Notes: generated by a model from the sequence alone, not told the origin. Positions 17,501 through 32,500 are shown, counted from the first letter of the stretch. The stretch: 64,000 nt of DNA from Poriferisodalis sp965214215 (GCF_965214215.1 NZ_CBDCBD010000003.1:744001-808000), one strand, 5' to 3'. Made by a program: numbers and translations.

Positions 17501-20500
17501 CGGACACACCCACCGACCCCGCGGTGTGGCCCGGCGCAGTGAACGCCGCCGTCACCGACTCGGCGGTCGTGTCCAAGTCGTCGATCGCGGTCACCGTCAC
17601 CGGCTGCGGATCGTCCCAATCAGATGTGGTGAACGTCAACGAACCGGGCGCCGCCCGCACCGCCAGCACATCTAACGACACCACCGACACCGACACATCC
17701 CCGCCCGGCTGTGAGCCGAGGCGCACCTGCACCTCCTCAGAAGCAGCATCCCCGCCGCCCTCGACCAAGCTCACCGCGCCGGGCCACGCCAAGACCGCCG
17801 CCGCGGTCGCGTCGTCGTCCACGACCTGCACCGACGCCGAACCCGACACGCCGTCGCCGACCACCACACCGCCACCGGGACCGGTCGCCGCCCCGGGCGC
17901 CAAACCGAACACCGCGACCTCATGAACCTCGTCGGCATCCTGCCCGGCGGTGACCGACAGCTCCGCCGCATCGACCTGCACGCCCTGCTGGTCCGAACCG
18001 GTGAACACCACCACCGGCGACAGCGTGCTGCCGCCCTGCACCGACACGCCCGCACTGCCCCCATCGGCGACCACCACATCGCCCGCCTCCACATCGGTGC
18101 CGGTGATCGCCAGCGGCACCCTCAACGACTCGCCCGCGCCCAGCACGCGGCCCAGCCGCACGCTCACCGTCGCCGACGACGACGCATCGCCCTCCGCCGC
18201 GAACCCGCCGCCGCCGAACCGCACCGCCGCCGCGTCGTCATCAGCGATCCGCACCGACGCCGGAGTCACCACCAGACCAGCAGGCGACACCGCAGACGCC
18301 GACAGGGTCACTGTCTCGGACGGCTCATCGGTCTGGTCGGCTTCGGGGGTGAGCGTGAACGTCCTGCGGCCGAACGACCAGCCTTTCTGGATCGTCACAT
18401 CGAAATCGGCCATCTCCGCGAAGCCGACCGCCCCGGAGACGCCCGAGCCCGAAACGCTCACCGTCACGACCACATCGGACTCGTAGCGCGACTCGTTCGA
18501 CAGCTCCGCCCGCACCGTCACATCGACCGCGCCAGCGCCCTCAGCCACCTCATCGACATCAGCGCTCAACACCACATCGGGCACCGCGTCGTCGTCGGTG
18601 ATCTGCACCTTTCCCACTGTGTTCTCGCCCAGCGTGTAACCGGTGCCCGACATCAGCGTCACCACCACCGACTCGGCGTCCTCCACCCACACGTCATCGA
18701 TCGGGCGCACCACGATCTCGCCGCTCGACTTGCCCGGGCCCATCACCAAGGTGCCGCTGAGCGCGGCGTAGTCGGTTCCGGCGGTGGCGGTGCCCGACAC
18801 CGAATAGACCACCGACAACGAAGAGTCCCTCGGCACCGGCTCCGACAAGCGGACACGCAGCCGCGCCGCATCACCAGCCAGAAGCTCCGCCACCACAACC
18901 GACACATCCTTCGAGTTCACAAACGACACCGACGGCCCAACCGGCGCTGCTGCCACGGTGAACACCGGCGACAGGCCGTAGAGGCGGTGCTGGTCGGTGC
19001 GGGCGCGGTCGTTGTTTCCTGCGCCGGTGTAGAGGATCGGTGGGTAGGAGGAGTTGACGTTGCCGACCGCGGCCCGAGGCGTGGCGCCCAACGACTCGGT
19101 GGCGTGTTTGGTGCCGTTGGCGTTGCTGCCGGTCCATACCAGCCGGTAGCTGCCGTCGGTGTCGCCTTTCTCGTTCTTGGCGGTGCGGTTGTCCCAGCTC
19201 CCGTCGTAGAGGTCGGCGTAGTTGTCGGCCAGCTTCGCGCCGTTGAGCCAATAGATCGTCTCGCCGGTGCCGGTGGTGGACGTGTTGTCGCGGGCATCTG
19301 TCGACGCGGTGGAGGCCAACGCCGTGATCGTGCCGCTGTAGAGCCGGATCTGCGCGTGCGCGTCGGCGGACCCTGCGGCCCGCTGCACGAACTCGTTGTA
19401 ATCGGCGATGTCCGTTGAGGTGGCATCGCGGCGGCCCGAGGTCGCGAACAGCAGCCGGAACTTGTCACCGGCGGTCAGCCCCGAGGGCTTCAGCGCCCAG
19501 TTAGACGGAACCTCATAGGAACTGTCTGACTCGGTGGTGACCGCGTCGTAGATGGTGATCTCGGCGCGGTGCTGGTGGCCGTGGCCGAACACGACCTTGC
19601 CTTGGATTTTCGACGGATTGCCCAAGCACAAAATCGCCGTCTCGGGCACCTCAGCGGCGTTGTCGTCGTGTGCGATGAACATCTTGGTGCGCTCTGTCTG
19701 GCCTGCCGGCACATTGAAGAACTTCCAGTTCCCGTGGTCGCGTTGCAGTGTGTAATCGGTCGAGTCGTCGGCGGTGCCGGCCGGGCACACCGTTGGGTCG
19801 GGGGTGTTGTCGGTGTGTACCAGCACCGGAATGTTCGCTATTTCAGGCTGAACGCTGCCGATCTTCACGGTCACCTTGATGCGGTCGCCCTCGTTCACGC
19901 TGACCCGCTCGACGAACAGTTCGACAGCCACCTCGTCCTCGACGACGGTCACCGTCGATGTCGAGAAGCCGCCGAGCCCGCTCGCCTTGAGGTCCACGCG
20001 CCCGCCGCGGCCGTCGGGGTCCTGCGGCGCGGTGACGGTCACCGCCCGCTGGATGTACCAGTTGCTCGAATCGAAGTTGAGCGTCGCCTGATCGCCGGCC
20101 GTATCCGCATCGGCGTCCAGCACCAGGATCGCGTCGTCCTGGCCGGTGAACGTCACCGTTTGCGCTGATCCCGGATTGGTGGAGGGCCGCACGTAGTAGG
20201 TGAACGAGTCGCCCTCATCAATCCTCGGGTCGCTGCTGCTGAAACCTCTGATCACCTCCCCGAGCGAGAAATCGTCGTCGGCTATTACCACCGTCGCCGA
20301 CGCTGTTCCCCGCTGGAGCCCCGTACGCGCCGTCACCGTCAGCGCCACAGTGAACTCCTCGTCGCGCACCCTGCTCTCGATGGCGGAGTCGTCGGTGATC
20401 GGGATATTGATATCCACCGACGTCGAACCCATCGGGATCGTGCCCGACACCGCGCTGTTGTTGTAATCGGCGCCCGTCGCGGTGCCGTTGGTCGGGGTCA

Positions 20501-23500
20501 CCGTCACCTGCACCGGGTACGGCGCAGCCTGGCTCAGCTCGACGGTGATCGCTGCGTTGCCGACATTCTCCAAGAACGTGTAATGGTCGCTGCTCAACGA
20601 CGCCGTCACCGTGTCGTTCGCCTCGATCGTGAACGTCGTCGTCGTCTGGCTTTCCAGCCCATAGCCGGTGCCGGCATCGAGGCGCAGCAAGATCGTCTCA
20701 TCTTCCTCCGGTGCCATGTCATCAGTGATGGCGATATCGAGGTCAGCACTGGAGACACCCGCAGGGAACGTGAACGTCCCCGACAGGGCCGTGTAATCGT
20801 CCCCGGCAACAGCCGAGCCGCCCGTCACCGTGTAGTTGACGGTCAAGGCCGTCTTCGTCGCCGCCGTCGACGTCACCGTCACCGAGGCAGTACCGGCATC
20901 CTCAGCCGCGGAGTATGTCGCCGCCGAGAACTCCAAGAACGGCTCGCCGACCTTGAACACCGGCGAAATCCCGTAGAAGAGACTTGCGATCGAGAGCTTG
21001 CTGACCCCCGAACCATGGAGCGGGTTCGCAGCATTGGAGTTCAACATCCCGGCGTGCGCATGACTTGGAGGCCCGTTAAATGCATCCAGAGGGCCGCGGC
21101 TAGACGTGATGCTGCCTATTGTCCCGTCGTCTTCGCAGCCCGTCGCGTAAGGGCCGCTGCTCGAAACCGAGCCTCCCGTATGAGACCTCGGGTTGGTCTC
21201 GTCGTCCCAGTCTCCGTCGTAGAAGTCGAAGTAGTTGTCGGCCAGCTTGTTGCCGTTCAACCAGTAGATCGGCACGCCGTCAGACGTCGCCGACACCGAG
21301 CCATCGGTAAAGCCCGGCCCGTGGTTCATCACTGTGTTCACCAGCGCCGACACGTTCGCAGTGCAGCCCACGATCCGGAAGAAAGAGGCCACCGACCCGT
21401 CCTTGATGCTCGCGTGAGCCGCCCCCCCATGGTTGTCGCTGAGGATCTGATTGTGGATATCGCCGTTGTAGGTGCCGATATCGGAGTGCACCGCGTCGTT
21501 GCCTCCCGTGGTGACGAACAGCAGCCGGAACGTGTCGTGCTCGCCCAAACCGTCGGGCTTCAACGGCCAGTTGCCCGGCACCACCAACTCGTCGTTCACG
21601 ATGATCACACTCACCGGGCCGCCCGCAGGAGTGTCGACACCGCCCGCGACGCCTGTGTGAGTGACCGTGCCGAAATCGATCGTCACCGCGAGCTGGGTGT
21701 CGACGCTCGACTTGTTCACCGGCACCAGCCGCAGCGTCGCCGACGAAGCCCCCGCACTGAACACCACCGCAGGGTTCTGCGCCGTATACGTCCCGCCGGT
21801 GGTCGTGAGCGACACGCCGTTCTGTGAGGTGGGCTGCAACCCGAACGCGTAGTCAGCGGTCACCGTCGCACCCACCACAGTCAGCGGCACGGTGATCGTC
21901 TCCGAACCGGTCAACGCCCGACCCAACGCGAGAGTGATCGTCTTGTAGCCCGCCGCGCCTGACGCGCCCTCCACCACATCGCCGTTGGGGTCGCCGTCAG
22001 AAGCAGACATCGTCACGGTCACTGTGGCGGGGTCGGCGCCGTCGTCGGTGATGGTGACTCTGGCGGTGACACCGTTGTCGGCGGCGACGACTTGCGAGGG
22101 CAGGATCCCGAACTCCAAGATCAGGAACTCGTCTGGCTCGGTGATGCTGTCAGTGTTGGCGGTCAGCGTGACAGTGCCTGTCTTGGAGCCGCTGCTGATC
22201 CTCACGATGCCGTTATTGGACAGTGTGAAATCGGCAGTCGATGCGGTGGGCAACCCGGTGGTGCGCATCCGCACCGGAATGTCCAAGTTCGCCGACGCGT
22301 TGGCGTCGAGGGTGACAGTGACGGTCAGCTCGCCGCCCTCGGCCACCGTGCCGCCGCCGGAAACCGCGAGTTTCGCCTCCCGCTGCTGGCCCGGCTCGCG
22401 GATGGAGATACTGGTCAGTGTCGGTCTGCCTGCTTGCAGGCCGCCGGCGAGGTTGGTCTCGCGTTTCTCGTTCGCGGTGTTGAGCGCTGTGCCGGTGGTG
22501 GGCACGCTCACGTTCACGGTCTCGTCGTTGTGGTCGCTGTCGCCGTTCACCGCGGTGAACGTGATCGTCGCGGTCTGCGCGCCGGCACGGTCGAAGCGCA
22601 CCACCAGGGGCGCCTTGTAGGGCCCCGAACTCGATATGGGGTCGGCCTTGAGCGTCACACCGGTGCCCGACGCCGTCCACGACAGCGCCCGGCGGCGCTC
22701 CAACAGCCGCGCCGGGCCACCGAGGATCGCGCCGGTGTTGCTCGACACCGTCACCGGCACCTCAGCCACCTCACCCGCCACCAATGCCCGCCCCAGACGC
22801 ACCGTCACATCCGCGGTGCCCTTGGAGCCCTCGATCACCGTTCCGCCGCCCGAGAGGGTCACCGTGGTCGCCTCGTCATCGACGATGCCCACCTGCACCG
22901 GCGGTCCCGCTGTGACGGCCCCGTAACCCGACACGGTGTGCGTGACGCTGCCCGAGCGGAAGCCCGCATTGTCGGTGTTGTCGTTCTGGTCGGACGCGGC
23001 GGTGACCGTCACCGTCTGGGGCATCCACCAGTCCGATGAGGTGAACGTCAACTGCGCCGACGCAGCAGCCGCGCCGTCGTCCACGCTCACCTGCGCGCCG
23101 CCGGTCACCGTCGCGGTGACCGTGACCGTCGCTGACGGGTCGGTCGCCAGCCGCACCGTGTAGGTGTCCGACGCTCCCTTCGCCGCAGCGTTGTTCTCGC
23201 TGACACGGGTGCCGCCGTCGGTCTCGGCGATCACCAGCCCCGCGGCGCCATCGTCGTCGACGACTTCCACATCGAAGCTGTTGTCGACCGTGGCCGGGTC
23301 GCCGTCGTCGGCCGGCACGACTCCGCCGCCCAGATTCGTGCCGTCAGCCACCGCGTTCGCGAGGCTCAACGACACCACCATCGAGTCCGAATCGGCTGCT
23401 GCGGTTTCATCGTTGCGATCGTCGGCTGCGGTCAGCGTCAGCTCCGCGATCTGAGCCCCTTCGTCCAAAGTGACCACCGCGTATAAGTCCCCGGCGGTTC

Positions 23501-26500
23501 CCGACACCGACCCGATCGTCACATTGCGGTTCGCCGCGCCCTGCTTCTTCGACACGGTCACATCGGCCGCCGTCAGGCCGGTGCCGCGGTTCTCGGGTCC
23601 CGGACTGTCGGGATCCTCCGGAGATCGCAGGAGCACACGCACCGCCGCGGTTTCGCCCACGGCCAACTCACGACTCAGCGACACCGTCACGTCCACCGTG
23701 CCGCCCTCGGGGATCGGGCCGCTGCCACTGGACCGCGCCAAAGCGACGGTCGTGGCGTCATCGTCGACGATCGTGACCGTGGTCACCCCAGTCGAACCCA
23801 CCCGATAGCCGTCGTCGTCGTTGGCGCTGAGCTCCAGCCAAATCGTCTCGGGCGGCTCATCGACAGTGTCGTCGAGCACCACGACCGGGATCGTCGCCGT
23901 GGTCGCGCCAGCCGGGACCAACACTCTGTGCGACAGCTTCGTGTAGTCGTCGCCTGGGGTGGCCGAATAGGACGTCGCGTACCGCAGCATCGCGCCACCC
24001 AGCGGCGCCGGCGACAGCGACAACGTCACCGTCGCGGACCGGCTGCCCGCAGCCTCCGAAGCGGTGAAGGCGTCGCTGGTGAACTGCACCTCGGGCAGCG
24101 CCTTGTCCTCGTCGTCGAGCACCGCCGCCGACAGCGACTCGGAAAGGCCTTGGTACTTGGGGTCGGTGCTCGCCGCAGTGAAGCCCACCGACACCACACG
24201 CTGCCCGCCCGCGTTCGCCGTGTCGTCATCGACTGCGTGCAACTTCACCGGCTGCGGATCACCCCAATCAGACGCAGTGAACGTCAACTGCACAGACGAC
24301 GCCTGCGCGCCGCCCGCGCTCACCAGAAGCGCCGAGCTAGTACCGCTCGTGACCGTGACGGTCACACTGTGGTTGGGCTGAGACTCCAGGCTCACCGACA
24401 CCGTCGCGGTGCCGGAAGGCTCGCTCACTCGCACCAGGCCCGGCAGCGGACCCGATTGAGTGAGCGACAGCGCCGCTGTGTCGTCATCGTTGAGGGTCAC
24501 ATCGAACGAGTTCGCGCCTGCCCCGGCGGCTGCTCCGCCGGCCACGTGGGTGCCCAGGCTCTCCGCCGACAGGTCACCCAACGCGACGGTCAACGTCTCA
24601 GCGTTCTCGTCGACCGCGTCGTTCGACGCGAACAGCGACACCGCCGCCACCTGAGCCCCCGCACCCGACAGGCGCACCACCGGGCCCAGCGACGACACCT
24701 CCAACAGCGAAACACCGGTGTTCGCCTCACCGGTCGTGAGCGCCAGCGACACATCGGATGCGGTGATGTTCGTGCCAGACAGCACCAGCGGCACGTCCAC
24801 CCTCTCAGCCGCAGTCAACGCCCGGCCCAGACTGACCGTGAACGTCGCCTCACGCGCCGCCGCGGCCGCTCTCGGGGCCTCTGAGATCGCCCCGCTGTCG
24901 GTACGGGCCAACGTCACCGACACCGGAACAGGGGCGGGCTGGGCGGTGAACAGCACGCGGCTGCCGATCAGCGACGCGGTGAGCTCGGTGCCCTCCAGCG
25001 ACGGACTTCGGTGGGGGTTCAACAGCCTGGGCGAGGAGAGCGTGAGCTTCTTTTGAAGCGCCGCGGCGTTGAGGGCTGAAACTTCCACTGTGGCAGTGGT
25101 CGGGGGCACCGCCGTGTCGGCGTCAAAGATCACGGAGATCCCGCCCGTGTTCGGCGCGTCGGGTCTAAAGAACCTGCCGACCCGCACGGTCGCGGGCGCA
25201 TCCGAGACCATGGTCGCGTCGTAGTCGAGGCGCACGCCGCCGTCGACGTCGACCTGGACTTGCACGCTCTCGCCGACAACCAGCGGCTCGCTCAAGGTGA
25301 CGGTGACGAGGGCCTTGTCGCTGGTGCGGTCGGCGTCGCTACTCAGCGCCTCGGTGACGGTGACCGTCGCCTCCAGCGCGGCCAGCACCCCGACCAGCAT
25401 CGGCGTCGAGGCCACGGTCTCGCTGTTGCCGGCGCCGTCGTTGTATGTGGCCTCCAGGCGCAGCACCTGGCCAGCGTCAGAGGTGGCCACCTGATAGGAA
25501 GCGGTGGCGGCGCCCTCGCCGGGCGCCAACTCCCATTCGGCACCGAGTTGGCGAGCGACCTGCCACCGGTAGGTCTCCACTGCGGCCGGGTCGCCGTCGG
25601 GGTCGCCCGACACCGACCCGGTGAGGGTTGAGCGGCCTGCTATGGGGGTGCCCGACACCGTGACGGTGGCGGCGCCCTCGTTGATGTCGGCCACCGTCAC
25701 CGTGATGTCCTGACGCACCTCGGTGGCCGAGCCGTCCGCTCCCACCGAGGTGGCGACCACCGTCATCGCAACCGAAGCGGCGGTCTCGTAGTCCAGTCCG
25801 GTGCCCTCATAGGAGATCTGGCCGGTGGCCGAGTCGATCACGAACCCTGTCGGGGTCGCCCCGCCGGAACGGCCTTCGAGCGTGTAGCTGACGGTGTCGT
25901 CGTTGATGTCGGTAGCGGTCACCGGCGAGCCCACCTTCACCGCGGTGGTCGAGCCGTCTGCGTTCTCGGCGATCACCAGATCGGCGGGCACGGCGTCGAA
26001 CACCGCGTCGGCGGCTGCGGCGGCAGGCTCGTTGTCGGTCACGCTCACCGTGAAGCTGTTGGCAGAGGGGTCCGGGTCGGCGCCGCCGCGCACATCGGTG
26101 GCCCGTGCCGCCAAGTCGAAGCCGTTCGCCGCGCCGCCGTCAGGTCCGAGAGCGACGGTCACCGACTCGGTCGCCTCGGTGCTGGAGTCGTCGACCGCGG
26201 TCATGGTGACCGTGGCTGTCTGCACCGTGTTGACCCCGTCGCCGGCGAACGTCACCGTGGGCGCCAGCGAGCTTGTGAGGCCCGACGCAGTGACGCCGTG
26301 GTTCGAGCTCCCCGACAGGGCGAAGGCCACATCGCCCGCGACGACTCCCGGGCCGGAGACCACCAGCGGCACCTCGATCGTCTCGTCCGCGATCAGCGGA
26401 CGGCTCAGCGTGACCGTGAACTCGGCACCGGCCGCGGTGCCGCTGCCGCCTTCGGCGATGGTGCCCGAGTCGCTTCGGGCCAGGCTCGCCACCGTCGGGT

Positions 26501-29500
26501 CGTTGTCGAGGATGGTCGCCCCCCAAGCGGCGAGCGTCAAACCGGCGTATCGGGGGTCTTCAGACGAAAGCGTCCGGGTGATGATCGCGGTGGCCTTTAT
26601 GCCGCCGGGCGTGTCGACACTGTCGTCGGCGGGTTCGAAGACGACGGTCTGGAAAACGTTCCAGAGTTCGGGCGTGAACGTCAGCGTCTGACCTGCTGCT
26701 GCGGTGCCGCCGGGGGTGTTCATCATTACCAATTCGGGCGACAGCGACGTGAACGTCAGATGCACGTCGCGCGTCGGCTGCGAACTGAGATTGAAAGGTT
26801 TCAGCGACGCGGGTGTTCCCTCAGTCAGGGTGAGCGACGCCAGTGCGCTGACCGTCACCTCGACCTGCGGGATCGACATGTCCGCCGGGTAGTCGGCAGC
26901 AGCAGTGGTGACGGTGTGGGAGATCGTCGCGCTGCCCGCCTTGACGCCGGTCACGGTCACGGCCTGCGGAACGGCCCAGTCGCTTGAGGTGAACGTGAGC
27001 GGGCCGCTGACCGTGGCGGTCGCGTTGTCGTCCGAAGCAGGGGTGATCACCACCGCAGCGCCGGGATCGCTGTTGAGCCGCACCGTGTAGGAGGCGGTCA
27101 CGCCGCCCTCGCTCACCGTCAGCGCCATCGGGTCGACCAGCACCCGTGCCACGACGGGGGCGTCGATGATCTCCACCTCGAACTCGTTGTCGTCGGTGCT
27201 GGGATCGCCGTCGTCGTACGCCTCCACGCCCTCGGGCACGGCGAGGTACTCGTCGAGGACCTCGCTGAGATCGCCCAGAGCGACCCGCAGTGTCTCGCTC
27301 GTGCCTTCGTTGAGAACGTCGTCGACCGCGGTCACCGTGAGCGATGCCACCTGGGCGCCTTTGGAGAAGCTGACCACCGGCGCCAGCGGGGGCCACGAGG
27401 AAAGCGTCACGCCTGTGTTCGCCTGCCCGGTCGTCAACGCCAGCGTGAAGTCCCCCGCGGTGATGTCCGTGCCCGAGAACACCACCGGCAGCGACACCTG
27501 CTCACTGGACACCAGCTCCCGGCTCAGCGTGACGGTGAACGTCGCCGCGCGGTCAGCCGCGCTCGCGGCCTCGCTGATCGTGCCGCTGTCAGTGCGCGCC
27601 AGCGTCACCACAACCGGATCGGGATCCGGCTTCGGCTTCGGCTCGGTCGCAGCACCGGTGAACACCGCCCCGTCGCCCACCAGCGCCGCCTTGCCCGCCT
27701 TGTCAGCCAGCGTTGCGCCCGTCACCACGACCTCGCCCGGCTCGACCGTCAACACGCCCGCCAGCACCGCAGCCGACGTCGCGGACACCTCCACGGTCGA
27801 TCTTGCTGCGGCGGGGCCGGTGAACACCACCGACGAGCCGCTCAACGACATGCCAGTGCCCGACACCGCCAACGAGAAGTCGGTGCCGAGGGTGCCGCCC
27901 GTGAAGCTCAGCGGCACGGTGACGGTCTCGCCGCCGAGCACGGCGGGGTCCAACGACACCTCGATCTCCGCGGTGTCGCTGCTGTGATCCGCGTCCGAGC
28001 CCAGCGCCGCGGTGACCTCCACCGCGGCGTTCAGCAAGCCCAGCGTCTTCACCGGACCCACCGCTGCTGAGGTAACCGACTCTGTGTTGCCGCCGCCGTC
28101 GGTGTAGCCCACCGTCACCTGCAGATACCGGCCCACGTCGGCGGCCGCCACCGAATACGAATCAGTGCTATGACCGACGCCGGTCGCGGCGGTCCACCCG
28201 ATATTGCCGTCCGCGGAGGTCTCCCACGTATACGACGAGCCCGCCGCGGGGTCGCCGTCGGGATCGCCCGACACCGAAGCCGTCAGCGTCGATCGGCCCG
28301 CCACCGGCACGCCCGCGATCACAGCCGTGCCTTCGTCCTCGTTCACGTCGGTCACCGTCACCGACACCGGCTGGCGCACCGCGGTCGCCGTGCCGTCCGC
28401 GCCGATCGAGGTCGCCACCACCACCAACGCGACCTGCGGGCTGGTCTCGCGGTCCACGCCCGGCACCGGAGTCAACGTGCCGAAATCATTGGCAATCGGC
28501 CCGTAGGAGATCTGGCCGGTCGCCGAATCGATCTTGAAGCCCGTCGGCGCAGCCGCCTGCGACGGGCCCTCCAACGCATATGTGACCGTGTCGCCGTCGG
28601 CGTCGGTTGCGGTCACCGGCGAACCGACATTCACCGAGCCCCCTTCGTTCTCCTCCAAGCTCAGATCGCCCGGCACCGCAGCGAATACGGCGTTCGCCAA
28701 GGTCGGCGCTTTCGACGCCTCATCGGCCACGCTCACACCCGCCGAACCCGGCGTGTGGCCCGCCGCGGTGAACGCCACCAGCACCGACTCGGCGTCGGTG
28801 TCCAAGTCGTCGACCGCGGTCACCGTCACCGTCTGCGGATCGTCCCAATTGGACGCAGTGAACGTCAACGAACCGGGCGACACCTGCACTGCCAGCGCAT
28901 CCCACGACGCCACAGACACCGACACATCCCCGGCCGGCTGCTCGCTCAACCGCACCCGCACCACCGAAGAAGCAGCATCCCCGCCGCCCTCGGTCACGCT
29001 CACCGAGCCCGGCCACGCCAACACCGCCGCCGTGGCGTCGTCGTCGAACACCTGCACCGACGCGGATGCCGACACTTCGCCGCCGACCGGCCCGACCACC
29101 ACACCGCCACTGGGACCGTTCGCCGCGCCAGCCGCCAGCGCGAACACCGCGACCTCATGAACCTCGTCGGCATCATCGCCGGCGGCCACCGTCAGCTCCG
29201 CCGCATCCACCTGCACGCCCTGCTGGCCCGAACCGGTGAACACCACCACCGGCGCCAAAGTGCTGCCGCCCTGCACCGACACGCCCGCGCTGCCCCCATC
29301 GGCGACCACCACATCGCCCGCCTCCACATCGGTGCCGGTGATCGCCAGCGGCACCCTCAACGACTCGCCCGCGCCCAGCGCACGACCGAGCTGCACGCTC
29401 ACCGTCGCAGACGACGAATCGCCCTCCACAACGAACCCGCCGCCACCAAACCGCACCGGCGTCGGATCGTCATCAGCAATCCGCACCGACGCCGGTTGCA

Positions 29501-32500
29501 CCACCAGACCCGCAGGCGCCACCTCAGACGCCGACACAGACACCACCTCGTCAGGCTGATCAGTCCCGTTGGCTGTGGGGGTCAGCGTGAACCTCGCAGA
29601 CCCCGACCCGGCACCCGCAGGGATCGTCACATCGAAATCGTCCACCGCAGCGAACCCCACCGCGCCCTCAACACCCGAACCATCCACAGATACCGACACC
29701 ACCACATCGCCGGACTCATAACGCGACTCGTTTGACAGCTGCGCCTGCACCCTCACCCTCGTCGCCCCGTCGCCCTCAGACACCTCGTCGGTGTCGACGC
29801 TCAACAGCACCTCCGGCTTGGTGTCGTCATCGGCGATCCGCACCGTGCGCGACGTGTGCTCACCCAACGTGTAACCCGAAGACGGCAACAACGTCACCAC
29901 CACCGTCTCGGCGTCCTCCACCCACACGTCATCCACCAACGACACCACGATCTCGCCGCGCGACACGCCGCCCGGCTGCGAGCTGCTCACCACGTAACCC
30001 TCCAGCATCAACACCGAAGGCGACACCACCACATCCGCGCCCGCCTTATTCGCCTCCGTGCCCACCCTCGCGGTGCCCGACACCGAATAAGCCACCCTCA
30101 AACGCTCCGACGACCCCAACGGCTCCGACAACACCACACCCAAACGCGCCACCACACCATCACCCTCCGACACCTCAACGACACCCGAAGACCCAAACGA
30201 CACCGACGGCGTGTCAGAGGGGACCACCGTCACGTCCACCTTGTCGATGGTCAGAGACATCGGATAGGCCGTCGTCCCAGTCGTCACATCATGGGTGACC
30301 GACACCGACCCTGCGCCGACGCCGGTGACAGTCACCAGCTGAGGCTCATTCCAGTTCGACGAGTCGAACGTCAGTGTCACAGGGCTGACGGTCACGGTGT
30401 CTGACGCCCCCGAAATCGGCGTCACCACCACCGTCCCGCCAGGATCAGAAGCCAACTGCACCTCATAGGTGATGGTACCGTCCTCACGCACCGAGACGGA
30501 ATCCGACAACACCACCACCGCATGGCCGGCGTCGGCGACGCGCAGCCTGAAGTGCTCATCGACTGTTTTGACTTGTGCCTTGTAGGGGCCGCTCGCTGCG
30601 TTGTTGAGCAGACCGATCGTGTACTCGTCGTCGTTCTGGGCATCGGTGTCGGCGTCGTCGTCATACAGCGCATAGACCCGCACCGTCTGTGGGACATTCC
30701 AGTTGCCAGAATTTCCGCCGGTGAACGTGAGCTCGTCCTGGAGACCGTCGGTGTCGGTGTCCACCCTGATGTAGTCCGTCTCGGTCGCAGCAAACCACTC
30801 CGAGAAAACGGCCTTCTGGTCGCCGTCGGTCACCCTGACAGTGACCGTGGCGTCAACGACCGGATCGCGCTCCAACACGACGGTGAATGTGCCGCTGGCG
30901 CCCTCGTCGAGAAACTTCGTGACCTCTGATTCGGAAAAGAACGCTATGCCCGAAGCGTCCAACGTGATCCCCGGATCCTCGATGATGAAGTCAACGGTCG
31001 GCGGCGTGTCACCAGACGTGTAACCCGCCGGGCACGACTCCGCCGGACACAGCGTCACCTGGACAAGCTGATTGTCCTCCAGCAGATCGTCGGTCAGCGC
31101 CTCCACGTCGAACGTCGCCGACGTCTGCCCGGCAGCGATGGTCACGCTGGTCGGGATCGCGAAACCCGCCGCACGCCCGATACGGAGAGTGATTCCCAGC
31201 GGGATCGTCACCCCGCCCGCAGGCGCAGCGTTGTCCAGCGACACCTTGATCGTGAAAGTGTCGCCCTCCACCAGCGCCAGGGTCCCCGGCAACGCAGACC
31301 CGTCGGCCTGCGACCACGACACCGTCACCACTGCTGGTGTGTCGGTGTCTTCGATGGTGACGACAAAGTCGCCGGTGACCGAGTCGTAGCCGCCGCCTGC
31401 GGCGGTGTGGCGCAGGGTGACCTGGTCGTTGTCGGCGTCGTTGTCGGCTGCCGCGGTGAGCTTCACCATCTGGGGCTGATTCCAGTCCGACGTGGTGAAG
31501 GTGAGAGTGGCCTGGGCGCCGTTCATCTGGGAGTCGGTGTCGACGGTGAGGTCGGTACTGGCGTGCCCGGTGATGGTGACGGTGACGTCGCCGGTCGGCG
31601 CAGGCGACAACTGCACCTCGTAGCTGCCGGTGCCATCCTCGGCAACTGTCACCTCTGCGGGCGTGAACACGAAGCCCTTGTCGTTGTCGGTGACCGTGGT
31701 CTCGTGGCGGGGGAACGGACCCACCGTGTAGCCGGTGCCGGCGTCGATGGTCACCACGATGTTCTCGACGGTTTCGGGCGCCGCGTCGTCGGTGAGGGTG
31801 ACCACCAGGTTCTGCCGGTCGGTGTTGGCTGGGAAGGTCAGCGTGCCTGAGGTGCCGGTGAGGCCGGTGAGGGTGTAGTCGGTGCCTGCGACAGCGGTGC
31901 CCTCCAGCGTGTAGCTCACGTCGACCTGTGAGCCCGACGTCGGCAGCAGCCTGATCGGGATGTTGACCGTGCCGTGGTCTTCGGGGTGCTCGTTCTCGAT
32001 GTCGCCGAAGAACACCACCGGGCCCGATGACTCGTTGATGTCAATCCGGAAGGCGGCTGCTCGCGCAGTGTCCGCGGAGTCGCGGAGTAGCACCACAAGG
32101 AACTCGCCGGACTCTGCCCGGTCGTCGGGTGCCGCCAAGAACTCGAACGAAGCCTCCCGTTTCGTGGCGTCCCAGTCGATCTCGTTCAGCACATGACAGA
32201 TGTCGACCTGTCCGCCGAGCTCCAACAGGTCGGACGGCTCGCACGCCGGGAACGCTGAAGTCGAATCTGTATTCGACTCAGTGACGCTGCCGAGCCCGAT
32301 TCGCGGTGTACCCGTCCACGATGCCGGTATGCCTGACACGGTGAACGTCTTGAACTCGCCTTCGGTGATCGTCGTCGAGTCGATACTGGCGCCGGTGCTG
32401 GCGTTCACGTCCACGTCGAAGGTGTTGTTGGAAGCGTGCGGATTGACGCCGCCGCCCACGTCGGTGGCCAGGCTGGTGCTGTCGAATCCGTTGGCGCCCG

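Larger units (their letters stand above)
22000..30240 (-). repeat. large internal duplication, long copy
   Basis: An 8.2-kb block whose two ends match the two halves of the block at 13.9-18.95 kb in the same order. Shared markers in protein order are SNESRYES, RFGGGGF, AWPGSVS, the cadherin/Ig module, PKPKPDPDP, an RTDSG module, LSEPSG-type repeats and the PARLLER and SNNGIVRISSG repeats. The segment at about 24.95-27.6 kb has no counterpart in the short copy. Confidence 0.75.
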
